Positions 1 to 11,217 of a stretch of DNA of 64,000 bases are shown here, one piece after another. The position numbers and the translations under genes are program-made. The notes under the pieces are model-generated. The model searched no databases. It was given only the letters and a program-made list of their open reading frames with translations, and was not told where the DNA came from. The DNA is taken from positions 32,113,501 to 32,177,500 of the forward strand of contig CM076144.1 in NCBI GenBank assembly GCA_038025085.1. Reading direction: 5' to 3'. The DNA is from Tetragonia tetragonoides. Taxonomy: Eukaryota; Streptophyta; Magnoliopsida; Caryophyllales; Aizoaceae. Within the stretch, counting starts at the first letter, position 1, and every line of letters starts with the position of its first letter.

Positions 1-548
1 TAACAAATTTATTGTTGTGCATATGCAATGCTTGGCGCGTTTAGCAAAGTGTGGTAGGTCGGAGCGTTTTTATTATTGCTCTTATCTTTTGCTTGTGTTT
101 GATAATTAACATGATGTAAATTGGATATAAATTGTGCAAAGCGATAACGATAGATAATTTGGTTGTCTTTAACCCGCCTAGTTAAATTTAGGATCTTGGA
201 TGACCGGATTTATATGGAACCATATAGTTTAAATAAATATTTGACATGGATAGGCTTAGTAGAGGCCGTTAATTCGGGCGATTTAGATGAGATTCATTTT
301 GTTTATTTTGTACCTACACCTCCGAACTCAATATTTAGCCCCTTTGGGTATGAGTCAATTCCCAACAGGAATTGGGTGCACTTTTTGATGGTTTCCAATT
401 GTTTTCTATAAATTGGTGGCGACTTCATTGCTTGCGAATTATTATTCCCCATCACAATTGAATTAAAATTACATATGACGTATTATTTAAGAACCATTAA
501 TTCCTACCAAATACCTCAATTAGCGCCCGAAGTACGAGGGTTCTTACA
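1..548 (+). repeat. T1 5' LTR, 3' portion
   Basis: The segment ends in CTTACA one base before a tRNA-Arg-type primer site, as expected of an LTR. It shares the core AGTAGAGGCCGT (from 258) with the LTRs of T2 and T3 further right. The start is outside the window. An open frame at 163-411 lacks an ATG and is not a gene. Confidence 0.8.
417..430 (+). other. Second primer-site-like copy inside T1 LTR
   Basis: TGGCGACTTCATTG at 417-430 repeats the first 14 bases of the real primer site at 550, 133 bp upstream. It lies inside the LTR, so it is either a chance remnant or a trace of an earlier LTR boundary. Confidence 0.6.
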
Positions 549-549
549 G

Positions 550-567
550 TGGCGACTTCATTGGAGA
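550..567 (+). other. T1 primer binding site (tRNA-Arg type)
   Basis: TGGCGACTTCATTGGAGA starts one base after the LTR end. It resembles the tRNA-Arg 3' complement used by Tat/Ogre elements; T3 has the closer version TGGCGACTTCACTGGGGA at 38603. Confidence 0.85.
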
Positions 568-1797
568 TATAATAAGAGGGTGTGATTCGAAAACTTATCC
601 ATGTCAACAATTTATTTTTGCAATTTGGTTCAATTACCATATGTGTTGACATTTATTTCTTTGCATCCATATCATTCACTTGCATGCGTTATCATCGCAA
701 GATGTCGAATGACATCACCACACCTTAAGAGGATCTACCTTTTGGAGCATTGTCTATGACTTGGTTAGTGACCCACTATGTCCGAATTGCCTTGCACATT
801 CGTGTTTCACCACATGGCATTTACATGTTTCCACTCGAGATATGTAAAACGGTATGTTTAGTTTTACTATGCATCCCATAGATGTTGAAACGCATCTGAT
901 CGTGGGTTACCTTATCCAACAATAGATTGTGTCAAGCCATTGCATTTAGTCCCATAGTCCATATCAAGGTGCTAATTGATTTAATGGTCATATTGTGATT
1001 GATTGTTTCCTTGCTATGTGATTAGTTTTCATAGAATATTAGGACTAGATCACCCCTTAGGATTTTCTTTAGTCCAGTTTTGGAAAAGATTGCCTTTTGT
1101 GTGCTTGTGCGTTTTGTCAGGTTTACAAATAGAGTCTAGGATCTTTTCTTTTTTAGGAAATATAATCCATGTATGATTCCAACGATGCTAGTGACCATAT
1201 TAGAAAGACGTTCTTTTCCATACGAATTAGATTGAGTCCAAATAATATATTCTCGTCAATGATCTTTCACAAAATAAAAAAAAGAGTCCTATTTATTTCC
1301 TTAAAGCAAGTCAACAATATATTTTCCTTTTCTTGAACTCGGGAATTCTATTCCATATCTAAGTCAAGAGTAGAGTCCTTATTCATTTAATTAATGCAAG
1401 TCAAGAGTATAATTTCTAATTTAATGGAGTCGAAAGATCATTGACTGAAATATACTATTTACATAAAATCATGTCTCTCCCAAAAATCGTCATGTTGAGG
1501 ATTAATGCTAGATTCCTTTTTCCACATTTGTTTTAAAAAAAATAAAATCTTTCTTTTCGTGGAGTTCTCCATTTATTTCTTATTTTCTTAAACTGGCCTT
1601 TTTATCTCCAGAATTGGTAGGAATAAAGATCACGGTCCTAGAAATTGGGAGAGGGACGAGTCCAACAAGAGATTGATCTGCAAGCTGTCATTCGAACCTT
1701 CACCGCAAGCACAGTTCGTTGGCCCCATTTGGCTCAAGTACCTTCACACACCGCCATTGTCATCTCATATTTCACCGCCTAGTTCACCTAGTACATT
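568..1797 (+). other. T1 untranslated leader
   Basis: About 1.2 kb between primer site and gag. It is AT-rich with many stops in all frames. I see no gene, RNA gene or repeat in it. Confidence 0.7.
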
Positions 1798-3561
1798 ATG
1801 TCTGGAGAAGCTGAAAGAACCGCTGACCAAAAGATGGACGACCTTTTGGTCTAATTGGTCGCCATGAATGCTAGATTCACTGATATGGAAGCCCGTGTCC
1901 CTAAGTTGGATCCCCCTACTAGGGATGAAGATGAGCCCAAACCAAATGAAGATAAGACTGAGCCCTCCACTAAAGAGGTCCAATAACTCCAAGCTAACAT
2001 GAATAGGTTTGAGTCCGTTCTAGGAAAGAGTCGTGTCTTTAATGACATGATTATCAATTCCGAAGGCTATGCTCCCCACATCAAGGAAAAATTTCCCACC
2101 AAGTTTTCCATGCCTGAAGTTCCCACATTCAAAGGAACTGATGATCCACAAGATCATATTAGAGCTTTTACCACTGCATTGGGCCTTAGAGCATTGAACA
2201 AGATTTGTATGTTCATATGTTTCCCCAAACCTTAGACCCTGCTGTTAGGGCCTGGTTCTTCAAGCTACCCACTCAAAAACTACAAAAGTGGGAGGATTTG
2301 TCTACTCTTTTCTTAGAGAGAGATGGTGAAAATGTTTTGCCTCCCATGACATTGAGAGAAGTGGACATCACCAAGCAAGGTGACAAAGAAGGGTTCACCA
2401 ACTTCGTGAGAAGATGGAGGATCAAGGTTGCTAAAATGATTGATCGCCCATCTGAAAGGGATCAAATTAGAATGCTAGTCCAAAACTTGGTGTCTGAATA
2501 CCGTGAACACAAGAAGTTGCAGCCCATAACCACTTATGCCCAATTAATTGAAGTAGGCATGGCCATTGAAGATGACCTACTCCAAAGAGGGAAGAACAAG
2601 GTCACTTTCAATAATAACACAAGTGGCTACAAGGATAAGAAATACACCAACACCAATCATGCCTCCACAAGTAGAGGAAATGAGGTGAATGCCATTGCTA
2701 ATAGGCGCCCGAGAAGATTTACTCCCCTTGGGATGCCTTATGTCAAAGCTCTAGACAAATTAGTCAAAGGAGACTATTTGCACCCTATTGGGCCTACTCC
2801 TGATCCACCCCTAGAGAAAAGATTGCCATATTGGAATCAGTCTGCATGCTGCAAATACCATAGAGGTTGTGGGCACGACACCGAGAAATGCTACACTCTC
2901 AAAGAGAAAATTCAAGACTTGTTCGACAATGGCACCATACCATTACCTAAGGACGCACCACCGCCTAGCAACAATAATAATCCCCTTGGGAACTCTTTTT
3001 CCATTGACATAGAGGAAGGATTCGACCCATCCTACCTAATTACTCCTATTGGGCAAGCAATACCACCTTACCCAAGGCCAAGGCCCACGCTAGACATTTG
3101 TGGCCTTTGGGATAGTGATGAAGAGGATAATGGACATTATATTGATCCCGAAGATGTGCTAACTCCTCCAGTTCATCACATAGCCAATGGCAAAGCATGG
3201 TATGACATCTCCGATGATGAGAAAGATGACGATGACAAGGCTTTCAACTACCTCACAAGGTCGAGTCGCCAGTTCAGGCACGAAAACATCTACATGGACC
3301 CATGTCAAATCCAACCTGTAGAGCCCGTATCAATCCCCAATAGGGATCCAACCCAAAGAGAGGCAACTAAGGAGGATAATGGAACTAATATCCTTAGGCA
3401 ATTGCAAAAGGCCAAAGCTGACATATCCATTTGGCAATTGTTGACCACTTCTATCACTCATAGAAGGGCCGTGCTAGAAGCCTTGAATGCAACCACTATC
3501 TCTCCAAATGCTACTCTCGAGGATGTGGTTAACCTCCTGGTCCAAGGAAAGTCATCCACAT
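1798..3561 (+). pseudogene. gag: T1 gag (capsid and nucleocapsid), broken
   Basis: Gag forms the particle that packages element RNA. I chose the ATG at 1798 because its frame carries the rest of the N-terminus; in-frame stops lie at 1852-1854 and 1984-1986. The capsid core begins near FPTKFSMPEVPTFKG (about 2090) and continues past a frameshift at 2205-2235 with WFFKLPTQKLQKWEDL. A nucleocapsid-like knuckle, CKYHRGCGHDTEKC, lies near 2850-2890. Protease follows in the same frame. The family usually reads gag without stops, so this is a dead copy. Confidence 0.85.
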
Positions 3562-4193
3562 CCGTCACCTTTTCTGATAAGGATCTTCCACCTGAAGGCA
3601 TTCATCACAAAGAAGCCCTTTATCTGACTGTAATTTGTCAACAAAGACAAGTCCCCATGACTTTAGTTGACAATGGCTCTGCTGTAAACGTGTGCCCCTT
3701 GAGGACAGCTGAACACCCCAAAATAGACTGCAACAACCTCGCGCACTCGACGGAAGGGCTAAGAGCTTACGACAATTCCAAAAGGAACGTCATAGGCATA
3801 TTTTCCACGAACATTCACATCGGGCCCATTGAGAAAATGGTCCAATTTCACGTCATAGACATTCCGGCCACCTTTAATCTACTTTAAGGAAGGCCTTGCT
3901 TGCATGGGCTTAATGCTGTAGCCTCAACCCTTCACCAAAAGGTGAAGCTATCCCTAGCAGGATCCACTCTAGAAGTCTGCGCCGATACCATGGTGGCCCA
4001 AATAGAAAAAGCTCCAGTCCTAAAGATAGAGCATAATGAGCAAGATGAAGAATTATGGGGCTTTGAGAAGATAGCCTTCATGGAAACAATAGAGAACACC
4101 CTACTCAGAAAGCAATGTTACTTTCCAGGCACCACTTTGGGTCCTCACCCCAAGGTAACCCAATCCTGCTGGAACACTAAGATAAAAAAATGA
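3562..4193 (+). pseudogene. T1 aspartic protease, broken
   Basis: Cleaves the Gag-Pol polyprotein. The active-site motif reads VDNGSA, with the catalytic Asp codon at 3669-3671 (Asn follows where D-S/T-G is commonest; DNG is frequent in Tat elements). The flap and C-terminal part ATFNLL-stop-GRPCLHG show that a TAA at 3885-3887 interrupts the conserved GRxWLH segment. The frame continues to 4193. It is fused in frame to gag upstream, as usual for the family. Confidence 0.8.
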
Positions 4194-5037
4194 TCTATTT
4201 GGGCTAGGCTATAAGCCCACTAGGCAAGAGATCCGAGGCTACATATCCAAGGAAGTGGCTAGAAAGAAACCCGTGCGGCCAACAAGCCAATCCCACATAG
4301 CATGGATCCATATCCTCTAACACTCAATGGGCAATGTCTCCAAGAAGGCGATCCATACCCCTACTATGGATTCCCAGAACCTTATGCGATCAATGGAAAT
4401 CTATTTGCAGGCTTTGAGGCATTTCAAGACTTTTTCACTATGAGTGAAGAGGCACCATCACCTCTCAGGGAGGACCAATCCACTAAAGATTGGGCTAACG
4501 ACATGGAAGCCAATGACTTTGGGCTACTATTCAGTGAAGAACGTCGCCAATACAATGAGGCAATGAGAAAACTTCCCCTTACTGTGCTTTTTATTGAAGG
4601 TTTCGAACTGTCCAAGCTGATTGCCCCAATTGGGCCCGACCGCGCCACCTGGAAGCACGAGATGAAGTGGACTCCAGTCGAGGGAGTCAAGTACAAGTTC
4701 ACGATCCGCAATGGTCCTTCAGAAAGGCCCAATTCTGATTCTGAGTCTGATTTTGAGTCTGAGTCTGATTCTGAGTCTGTTATCCTAGAAGTGTCGGGTA
4801 GTCCACCCCAGTCTATTCCTGTTGCTACTAAGGTCGTTAGTGATGACCTCATTGATGTATTGTCCGCTGCTATTAATGTTATGAGTGCTGATTTCGCTTA
4901 CTCGGACTGCCTTGTTGCTAATAATTCAGAAGATATAACACAATTGCAAAAGAAGTCATTAAAGCCCTAATTAAACATGAACAAATGACTTCAATAGTCG
5001 AAGAAACAGAGATATAACTAATGATGAGTCGTGCCAT
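4194..5037 (+). pseudogene. T1 protease-RT linker with acidic Ser/Asp/Glu repeat
   Basis: Directly after protease another frame reads LGYKPTRQEIRGYISKEVA, which resembles the tail of the G-patch-like segment found after protease in Tat elements. An open frame at 4302-4970 (222 codons) holds GDPYPYYGFPEPY and, near 4730-4790, a low-complexity run of Ser, Asp, Glu and Phe encoded by repeats of TCTGAGTCTGAT. T3 has a matching but shorter acidic run near 41260. No catalytic motif is seen. Stops separate it from RT. Confidence 0.6.
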
Positions 5038-5969
5038 GTGCAAATTGGCTTGTTTTTAACTTCTAATGAACGCGAACAATTCGTAACACTCCTAAATAAT
5101 TTTACGGATGTTTTCGCCTGGTCCTACAAGGACATGATCGGTATAGACCGCAACATTGAGCAACATACCATCCAACTAAAACCCGACTACAAACAAGTCA
5201 AGCAAAAGCTAAGAAGAATGAAACCGGAATGGGCTCTTAAGATCAAAGAAGAGGTCCAAAAACAACTTGATGCAAGCTTCATAAGAGTGGCAAATTACCC
5301 CGATTGGGTAGCCAACATCGTTACAATCCCAAAAAGGGATGGACGGATACAAATGTGCATGGATTTTAGGGACTTAAACAAAGCAAGCCCCAAAGATGAC
5401 TTTCCACTACCCCACATAAATGTTCTAGTAGACAATACAGCAGGACACACGCTCCTATCATTTATGGACGGGTACGCAGGACATAACCAAGTCCTAATAG
5501 CCAAAGAGGATGAGGGGAAAACCACTTTCATCACACAATGGGGCACTTATTGCTACATCGTAATGTCATTCGGGCTTAAGAACGCGAGGGTTACGTACCA
5601 AAGAACCGCGACCACCCTTCTCCATGATATGATGCACAAAGAGGCTGACGTATACGTGGATGACATGATCATAAAGTCTAAAGAAGGAGAAGGGCATGTA
5701 GCCTCATTTCAAAAGTTTTTTGATAGGCTTAGAAAGTACAACATGAGGCTTAATCCCAAAAAGTGCGCATTCGGAGACACATTCGGCAAACTTTTAGGAT
5801 TCATCATAAGCACAGAGGAATCGAGATTGATCCATCAAAGATCAAGGCTATAATAGACATGCCCCCTCCGAAAATAGAGGAAGAAATCAAGGGCTTCCTA
5901 GGAAGAGTCCAATACATTAGTCGATTCATTTCCAAATTAACTATCACATGCGAGCCTATATTCCAATAA
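5038..5969 (+). pseudogene. pol: T1 reverse transcriptase, frameshifted
   Basis: Copies element RNA into DNA. The open frame 5038-5853 covers most of the domain: VFAWSYKDM, KLRRMKPEWALKIKEEVQKQ, VTIPKRDGRIQMCMDFRDLN, KDDFPLPHI, TFITQWGTYCY and the catalytic YVDDM at 5653-5667 with both aspartates kept. Near 5800 the frame shifts and the thumb segment (GIEIDPSKIKAIIDMPPPK, RVQYISRF) continues to 5969 and a stop. Catalytic residues look intact but the protein cannot be made in one piece. Confidence 0.9.
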
Positions 5970-6960
5970 CTCAAGAAAGAGGTAAAACCAGAATGGCACG
6001 AACAATGCCAAAAAGCCTTTGACAAAATTAAGGCCTATCTGTCTAAACCACCTGTACTCGTACTGCCCACTCCAGGCATGCCTTTAATTCTCTACCTTAC
6101 TGGCACAAAATTGTCAATAGGGGTCATGCTAGCCCAAGAAATAAACAAGGAAGAGAAAGCCATCTACTATGTGAGCAAGAAGTTTCTAGAATATGAAACC
6201 CGCTATTCTCCTCTAGAAAAGACACACCTAGCCTTGGTCGCCATGACCAAGAAACTACGACATTACATGCTCCAACACACGATCCACATAAGATCGAGAG
6301 AGAACCCTCTGAAGTACATATTTGAAAAGCCCATCCTGAATGGTAGAATAGCAAGATGGACCGTCCTTCTATCTGAGTTTGACCTCAGATTTGAACACCC
6401 AAAAGCAATCAAAGGACATGCTATCTCAGAGTACCTAGCCGATCAAGCTATAAACGAGCCCGTTTGCAAGGAAGAATATCACTTTCCAGACGAAGGGGTT
6501 ATGACCCTAGACACCTAGATCTGGCAGCTATACTTCGATAGAGCATCTAACCAAAAGGGCTTTGGGGTGGGAGTGCTAATAGTATCTCCTGACGGTGCAC
6601 ATACACCCATTTCGGTCAAGTTGGACCACGAGGTTATCAACAATGGCGCGGAGTATGAAGTTTGCATAATAGGATTGCAATCCGCCATAAGCCTTGGCAT
6701 TAAAACACTTCGAGTCTATGGTGACTCATGGCTCATAATCAACCCAATTTCCAAAGTATGAAAAGTCAAAAGTGAATCCTTGGCACTCTACCAAGAATAC
6801 CTAGACAAAATCGTGGTGTACTTCAACCCAATTTGCAGATGCTTTGGCTAAATTGGCAAGCATGATAAACATACCTGATTCCATTCGAATGATGCCCATT
6901 TGCGTATTGCGATGCTTTGGAGGTATTCTATGACGAAAAAAGATAAATGGCACTTAGAAG
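5970..6960 (+). pseudogene. T1 RNase H plus second (archaeal-type) RNase H
   Basis: The first RNase H occupies about 6000-6500: PLILYLTGTKLSIGVMLAQ, AIYYVSKKFLEYETRYS and LRHYMLQHTIHIRSRENPLK. After a stop at 6516 a second one starts: LYFDRASNQKGFGVGV (catalytic Asp kept), NNGAEYEVCIIGLQ with its Glu, and VYGDSWLIIN with its Asp. This extra domain is the hallmark of Tat elements. Its end (6760-6960) is broken by a stop and by small deletions before the LAKLASMIN segment. Confidence 0.85.
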
Positions 6961-7038
6961 GGTCGCAGCCCAATTTATTGAGGTACAAGGTCAATTATAC
7001 AAGAAAACCTCAAACGGATTAATCTCTTATGCCTAAGC

Positions 7039-8121
7039 ACCAAAATGGCCCATAAAGTCTTAAGAGACGTACATGGAGGAGTCTGTGGACCGCACATGAA
7101 CGGTATGATGTTATCGAGGAAGATAATTAGGCTTGGCTGTCATTGGACCACAATGGAAAAAGACTATTGTGAATTCGTCAAAAGATGCGCATAGTGTCAG
7201 ACACACGCAAATCTACAACACATGCCGCCAAGCCCACTATATACTTTCACCTCACCTTGGCCTTTCTCAGCTTGAGGAATAGATATCATTGGCAAAATAA
7301 CCCCAACAGGTAATGGGGGCCATGAATACATCCTAGTTGCAATTGACTATTTCACTAAATGGGTTGAGGCGCAATCCTACGCGAGAGTCAAAGCGAAGCA
7401 CGTGGTCAAGTTCATCATGAACAATATAACAGCTAGATACGGGGTTCCCCAAGAGATGATTAGCGATAATGGGTCACATTTTATGAAGGAAGTAATTGAG
7501 CTCCTAGCCCAGTTCAAGATCCAACATCGGAAGTCGTCTCCCTACACACCGCAAACAAACGGTGTAGTAGAAGCAGCTAACAAGAATATTAAGAAAATCA
7601 TCGAAAGGATGTCCGAAAATTAATCTGATTTGCCCGACAAGTTTCCATTCGCACTTTGGAGATATAGGACTTCCATTTACGCATCGACAGGAGCAACACT
7701 ATATTCCCTAGTTTATGGAATGGAAGTCGTAATACCAATCGAGTTAGAGGTCCCATCTCTAAGGATCGTCTTAGAAAGCCCAATTCCAGAAGTGGATTGG
7801 GTCCAAGCCCGCTACCTCCAATTAGTCTTACTAGATGAAAAAAGGTTGCAAGCTTTGGAGAATGTGAGCGTCTATCAAAAGAGGTTGACAAAGCACTTCA
7901 ACCAAAGGATTAAAATGAGAGACCTCAAAGTTGGAGATTTAGTACTCAAAGAAGTAAGGGCCAATGTCACTGACCCACGAGGCAAGTTTAGGCCCAATTG
8001 GTCCGGTCCTTTTCTCATTACAAAAATCCTAACCGGTGGAGCTGCAAGATTGGCAGACTTAGTTGGGATTGAGTTTAGTCAATGGATAAACATGGATCAA
8101 CTAAAAAGATTCTATGCCTAG
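7039..8121 (+). pseudogene. T1 integrase, broken by stops
   Basis: Inserts element DNA into the genome. The N-terminal HHCC region is near 7045-7240 (VHGGVCGPHMNG; one Cys pair is hit by a stop, KRCA-stop-CQTH). The core has D in VAIDYFTKWVEA, D in ISDNGSHF and E in NGVVEAANKN, so the DDE triad is present. The C-terminal part reads LKVGDLVLKEVRAN, KFRPNWSGPFLI and INMDQLKRFYA with a normal stop at 8119-8121. A TAA at 7621 splits the core from the tail. No chromodomain, as expected for Tat. Confidence 0.88.
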
Positions 8122-8249
8122 GCAAGGCATCTAATATAGAACTTTCAAGAGGCCCACACAAGGCTAAGCAATCCTAAAAAAATAAAAGACGGGATTCAAT
8201 GTTAAAAAACGCGCGGATAAGAACTATAAGTGGCCTCATTCCCCTAAAA

Positions 8250-8289
8250 GGATACGTAGGATAACCCAATTGCAATTGGGCCCGGCCCC
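8250..8289 (+). other. Conserved post-pol hairpin, T1 copy
   Basis: GGATACGTAGGATAACCC is followed by a palindromic stem CCCAATTGCAATTGGG and then CCCGGCCC. Equivalent hairpins with different but still paired arms lie at the same place in T4 (50971-51004) and T2 (34681-34715). Function unknown; RNA processing or packaging are possibilities. Confidence 0.6.
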
Positions 8290-8294
8290 TTCAT

Positions 8295-8599
8295 TTTTCA
8301 CTAGTGAAACGGAACCCAAACAAACCAGATTCAATTAAGTGGACATCAACTTCACCAGAATCTTTCCATTGAGCTCCAACATATCCCCTAATTGCATTCT
8401 CATTAGGTTTCAATTGAAGCACATAGCCAACTAAAGAATGTTTCCACAAATCAAAACACTCATTCCATTAAGGTACCCCAAATGTAACTACAGACTTATC
8501 TGAATCAGTAGATTGGACAAAATTCAGTTGCATACCTGCCTCTAATTGGCGATTGCGACGCAGAGCATCCTTAAATGAGTTCGAACCCACTTCCGCCAT
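8295..8599 (-). pseudogene. LINE ORF1 fragment (DUF4283 domain)
   Basis: Read from the ATG at 8599, the frame gives MAEVGSNSFKDALRRNRQLE, then a stop near 8474, then CFDLWKHSLVGYVLQLKPNE and VDVHLIESGLFGFRFTSEK. Trp...LVGY...LxxKP and the final GxFxFRF match the DUF4283 domain that starts plant L1 LINE ORF1 proteins. The fragment is cut at its 3' side exactly where T1 sequence begins, so the rest of the LINE is missing. It is the N-terminal piece only, and unrelated in sequence to L1a in this window. Confidence 0.7.
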
Positions 8600-9546
8600 T
8601 ATCGCTAAAATTGAGTTTAACCGAAGCTATCAAGCCGATGAGATGGAAAATCGAGAAATCTAGAAGAGATTCGGAAGAAAACATCATGAAAATGAAGAAG
8701 TTATCACCAACAATGTTGGCGGTTAGTGTAATTGGCGTGGAAATAACGAGAGCTTCCGTTTACTTTCTCTCTCTACATATTTCCCCTCTAAAAAATCAAG
8801 TCATTATCTTGATCACTCTCTAAAAGGCTTGTAATGGTCTTCTAAAAGGTTTCCTAGAATTGTAATCCAAAATCGTATGGGATAATCACATGATAATTGA
8901 ATGTAGGTTTGGTTTCAAGTATATGGCGTTTCTTAATTACAAATACAGGTACAAACGATGAACAATTAAGCCGGTGAGATTTTTCTCCTTTAATTTTCAT
9001 AGGGTTTCTTTTGGTTTCTCTCAGGACTCCACATAGGCTCGAGAAAAGTTTCTCTAATGCAAGAAAAGTAACATATGTTGTCTAAACAGGAAACGAAGAT
9101 TGATAGGTTCAAAATTTATATCAAATTGGTCAAAGGTAACCTCGATTTATAGCTCTAAGGTAATCACAAGTTTAATCTCTTATAAGTGGTTGTAATTTTG
9201 CTGTTGTGGGGCAGTTGCTAAGGAGAGTACACATGCGGGGAAGAGAAGAGATGAGATGATGAAATTGGTGAAGGGAGGGTTTTAAAAGGCAAACCAAATG
9301 GAATTTATATTTGTTTTTTTTTTTTTTCTTTTTTACAGCAGTAATTAGAGAAACATAGACATAATACTAGGGGGATAACCCACGCTTCCGTGCTTTAGTA
9401 GCCAGAAGGTGAGCCTTCTTCATAAATATCCTAGGGACAAACATAAGCTAATACAGTGAATTAAAGTTAGGAAGCAGACCTGAGATAGCAGAAACATAGT
9501 GAGTAATATCAACATCCATCAATTGGTAGCCAAGAAGTTGAGCTAT
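8600..9546. other. LINE 5' UTR-like stretch and unassigned flank of T2
   Basis: About 8600-9300 reads on the - strand as a non-coding leader of the LINE fragment, CT-rich near 9215-9260. A run of 16 or more T at about 9315-9331 looks like the poly(A) tail of a second, minus-oriented insertion whose visible part is 9332-9546. That part contains a short frame ending HYVSAISGLLPNFNSLY that I do not recognise. T2's 3' LTR ends abruptly at 9547. No gene is supported. Confidence 0.4.
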
Positions 9547-10061
9547 TGTAAGGACTCGCGACTTCTCGCGCCATGGAGTGTGTCCTTAGAGAAAATTTGT
9601 AAGGTGGGGGATTTAGATAAGTTCAAGGAACCGTTGAGTTAGAAAAGCTTTTCAAAAGACTTGAATTGAATAAAAACCATGAAAGAGGTCACAAATCTGC
9701 TATCGGCGTTTTATCGAAGGGACAAACCGAAGGAACAATCCGAAGGGACAACCCAATAGCGCGATAAGTGAACTAATCATGTTTTTAGAAAGACTCCCGC
9801 TCATATAGAACATATGAGTACCCAAGAATAAAGGGTTCGGGGGCGAGGTACGAGGTGGGAAAGTGTTAGGCACCCAACTCGACCGTTTTATGACGGCCTC
9901 TACTAACTCAAGTTTGCTTAATAATTTAAAGACATGATTCCCACACAAAAGCGGATTAACAACCTAGATTACACTATTAATTGGTTCATCACAAGCATCA
10001 CAACATCTATTATTGACCCTTATTTAGACATGCATTCGATTGACAAGTTGAGCATTACAAC

Positions 10062-10423
10062 TAGGGCTGCACAAGAATAGGTCTATACCGGCTATTTAGA
10101 CCGGACCTAACCGAACCTGGTCAGACCTAGACCGAACCTAATGTATTCGGTTAGGTCCACGATCCAGCTTTTATAGAATTTTGGTTTATGTCCGGTTCGG
10201 TCTTTTTTCCGATTTGGACCTGATTGGACATGTTTGGACCGAAAACCTTTAAATTAACAATTCAAGGTCCATTCAGGTTCGGTCCATGTTTTTCAGGTTT
10301 GGTTAGGTCCAAGACCTATTGTATTTAGGTTAGGTGCTCGGTCCACCAATTGACAAGATTCAGGTTCGATCCAATTCAGGTTCGATCCGGTTAGGTTAGA
10401 TTCTAGACCTATGTGCAGCCCTA
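10062..10423. mobile_element. Non-autonomous hAT-type MITE in T2 LTR
   Basis: 362 bp with terminal inverted repeats TAGGGCTGCACA and TGTGCAGCCCTA, flanked by an exact 8-bp duplication ATTACAAC (10054-10061 and 10424-10431). The 8-bp duplication and TAGGG terminus fit the hAT superfamily. Inside are many short GGTTCGGTCC/GGACCGAACC-type motifs in both orientations and no ORF, typical of plant hAT MITEs. The matching place in T3's 3' LTR (near 50031-50045) is an empty site. Confidence 0.9.
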
Positions 10424-10727
10424 ATTACAACAACTAGACATCCTTATTTACATAATTGAAAGACAGTATTTAGGAAGCAATAAAGAGCATGATTTGCATG
10501 ATATCTACATTTTGACTACTAGAAAATTACAGTTAAGCAATTTAATTTAATTTGAGCCCTCAGGAGTTAGTACCAGAACTGTAGGCTATTTAGCAAATGA
10601 ATAGTACAAATAGATCTCAAGCAAAGAATAAATTTGGAAGAAAGAGGGGGAAGCTCAGTGTTAATACTCCTGAGAATAGAGGTTGTCAACTGTAGACTGT
10701 CTGTTTTGAACTAAGGGAGGAGGTTCG

Positions 10728-10910
10728 TATTTATAGGGAAATAAGTAGGGTCGGACGGGTGAAGAACAGCCGAATTTTGGAGATCGGGCTTGAAAAAAAG
10801 ACGGGCCTCAGCAAACCTAGCGAGCGTCGCTTGAGGCCCTGGCTAAACTCCCAGGGCCGCTGGCGGCTGTGAGACTGCCAGCTCGATGCCGTCATTATGA
10901 CGACATCCAG
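10728..10910 (-). promoter_or_regulatory. T2 LTR promoter: TATA box, GC palindromes, 29-bp near-palindrome
   Basis: On the - strand: a near-palindrome at 10910-10882 (two 14-base arms around one T, two mismatched pairs, containing CGTCATTATGACG), then GCCGCTGGCGGC at 10856-10867, GTCGCTTGAGGC at 10826-10837 (30 bp on), a weak copy at 10804 (22 bp on), then TATAAATA at 10735-10728. The same set precedes the antisense genes. Promoter role is inferred from position in U3 and the TATA box. Confidence 0.65.
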
Positions 10911-11205
10911 TCAATTTAAATTTTTGGAGGAACTTTTAAAGTTCTGAAAATGTGAAAAACCGTTTTACCCTTCTGCGGTAAAAGACGGTTTTACCCTCAG
11001 CTAGCAACTTGGAAACTGGGAGTCGGCAAAAGACACGAGAGTTGTCGTTGGAAAGCTCTTGAATGAGTCTTTTGAAAGTGATCGAGGAAAAACCTGAGGC
11101 CTTATTTTACTTATAAAAGCAAAAATAGCATTCAAATTTATAAATTACTCCTTTCATCATCGGGCTTTTGCGGAGAAATCTGAAGACGCTTTTTTGGCGT
11201 CTATA

Positions 11206-11217
11206 GAAGCCCCCACT
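11206..11217 (-). other. T2 polypurine tract
   Basis: On the - strand AAGTGGGGGCTT lies directly before the LTR start, identical to the tract of T3 at 49399-49410. It would prime plus-strand DNA synthesis. Confidence 0.85.

Larger units (their letters stand above)
1..8289 (+). mobile_element. T1: decayed Tat-lineage Ty3/gypsy retrotransposon
   Basis: LTR end, primer site, leader, gag, protease, reverse transcriptase, RNase H, second RNase H and integrase follow in that order on the + strand, which is the Ty3/gypsy order. The second, archaeal-type RNase H between RNase H and integrase and the tRNA-Arg-type primer site place it in the Tat group (Ogre/Retand relatives). The LTR start lies left of the window. 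The 3' side stops soon after pol, where a reversed LINE fragment begins, so no polypurine tract or 3' LTR is visible. Several stops and frameshifts make it inactive. Confidence 0.9.
9547..11205 (-). repeat. T2 3' LTR
   Basis: 1659 bp including a 362-bp MITE. On the - strand it begins TATAGACGCC (TGTAGACGCC in T3) after a polypurine tract and ends in CTTACA. The U5 segment (about 9690-9960) matches T3's LTRs closely. The U3 part holds a TATA box, copies of the 12-bp GC palindrome and a 29-bp near-palindrome. No primer site follows, confirming that it is the 3' copy. Confidence 0.9.

Noticed and set aside
163..411. 82-codon frame near the left edge
   Set aside because: Starts with TTG and lies in an LTR; no ATG, no similarity.
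4424..4852. 142-codon frame on - opposite the T1 linker
   Set aside because: Produced by the TCTGAGTCTGAT repeat read backwards.
8575..8823. 82-codon frame on +
   Set aside because: Antisense to the LINE ORF1 start and its leader; no recognisable protein.
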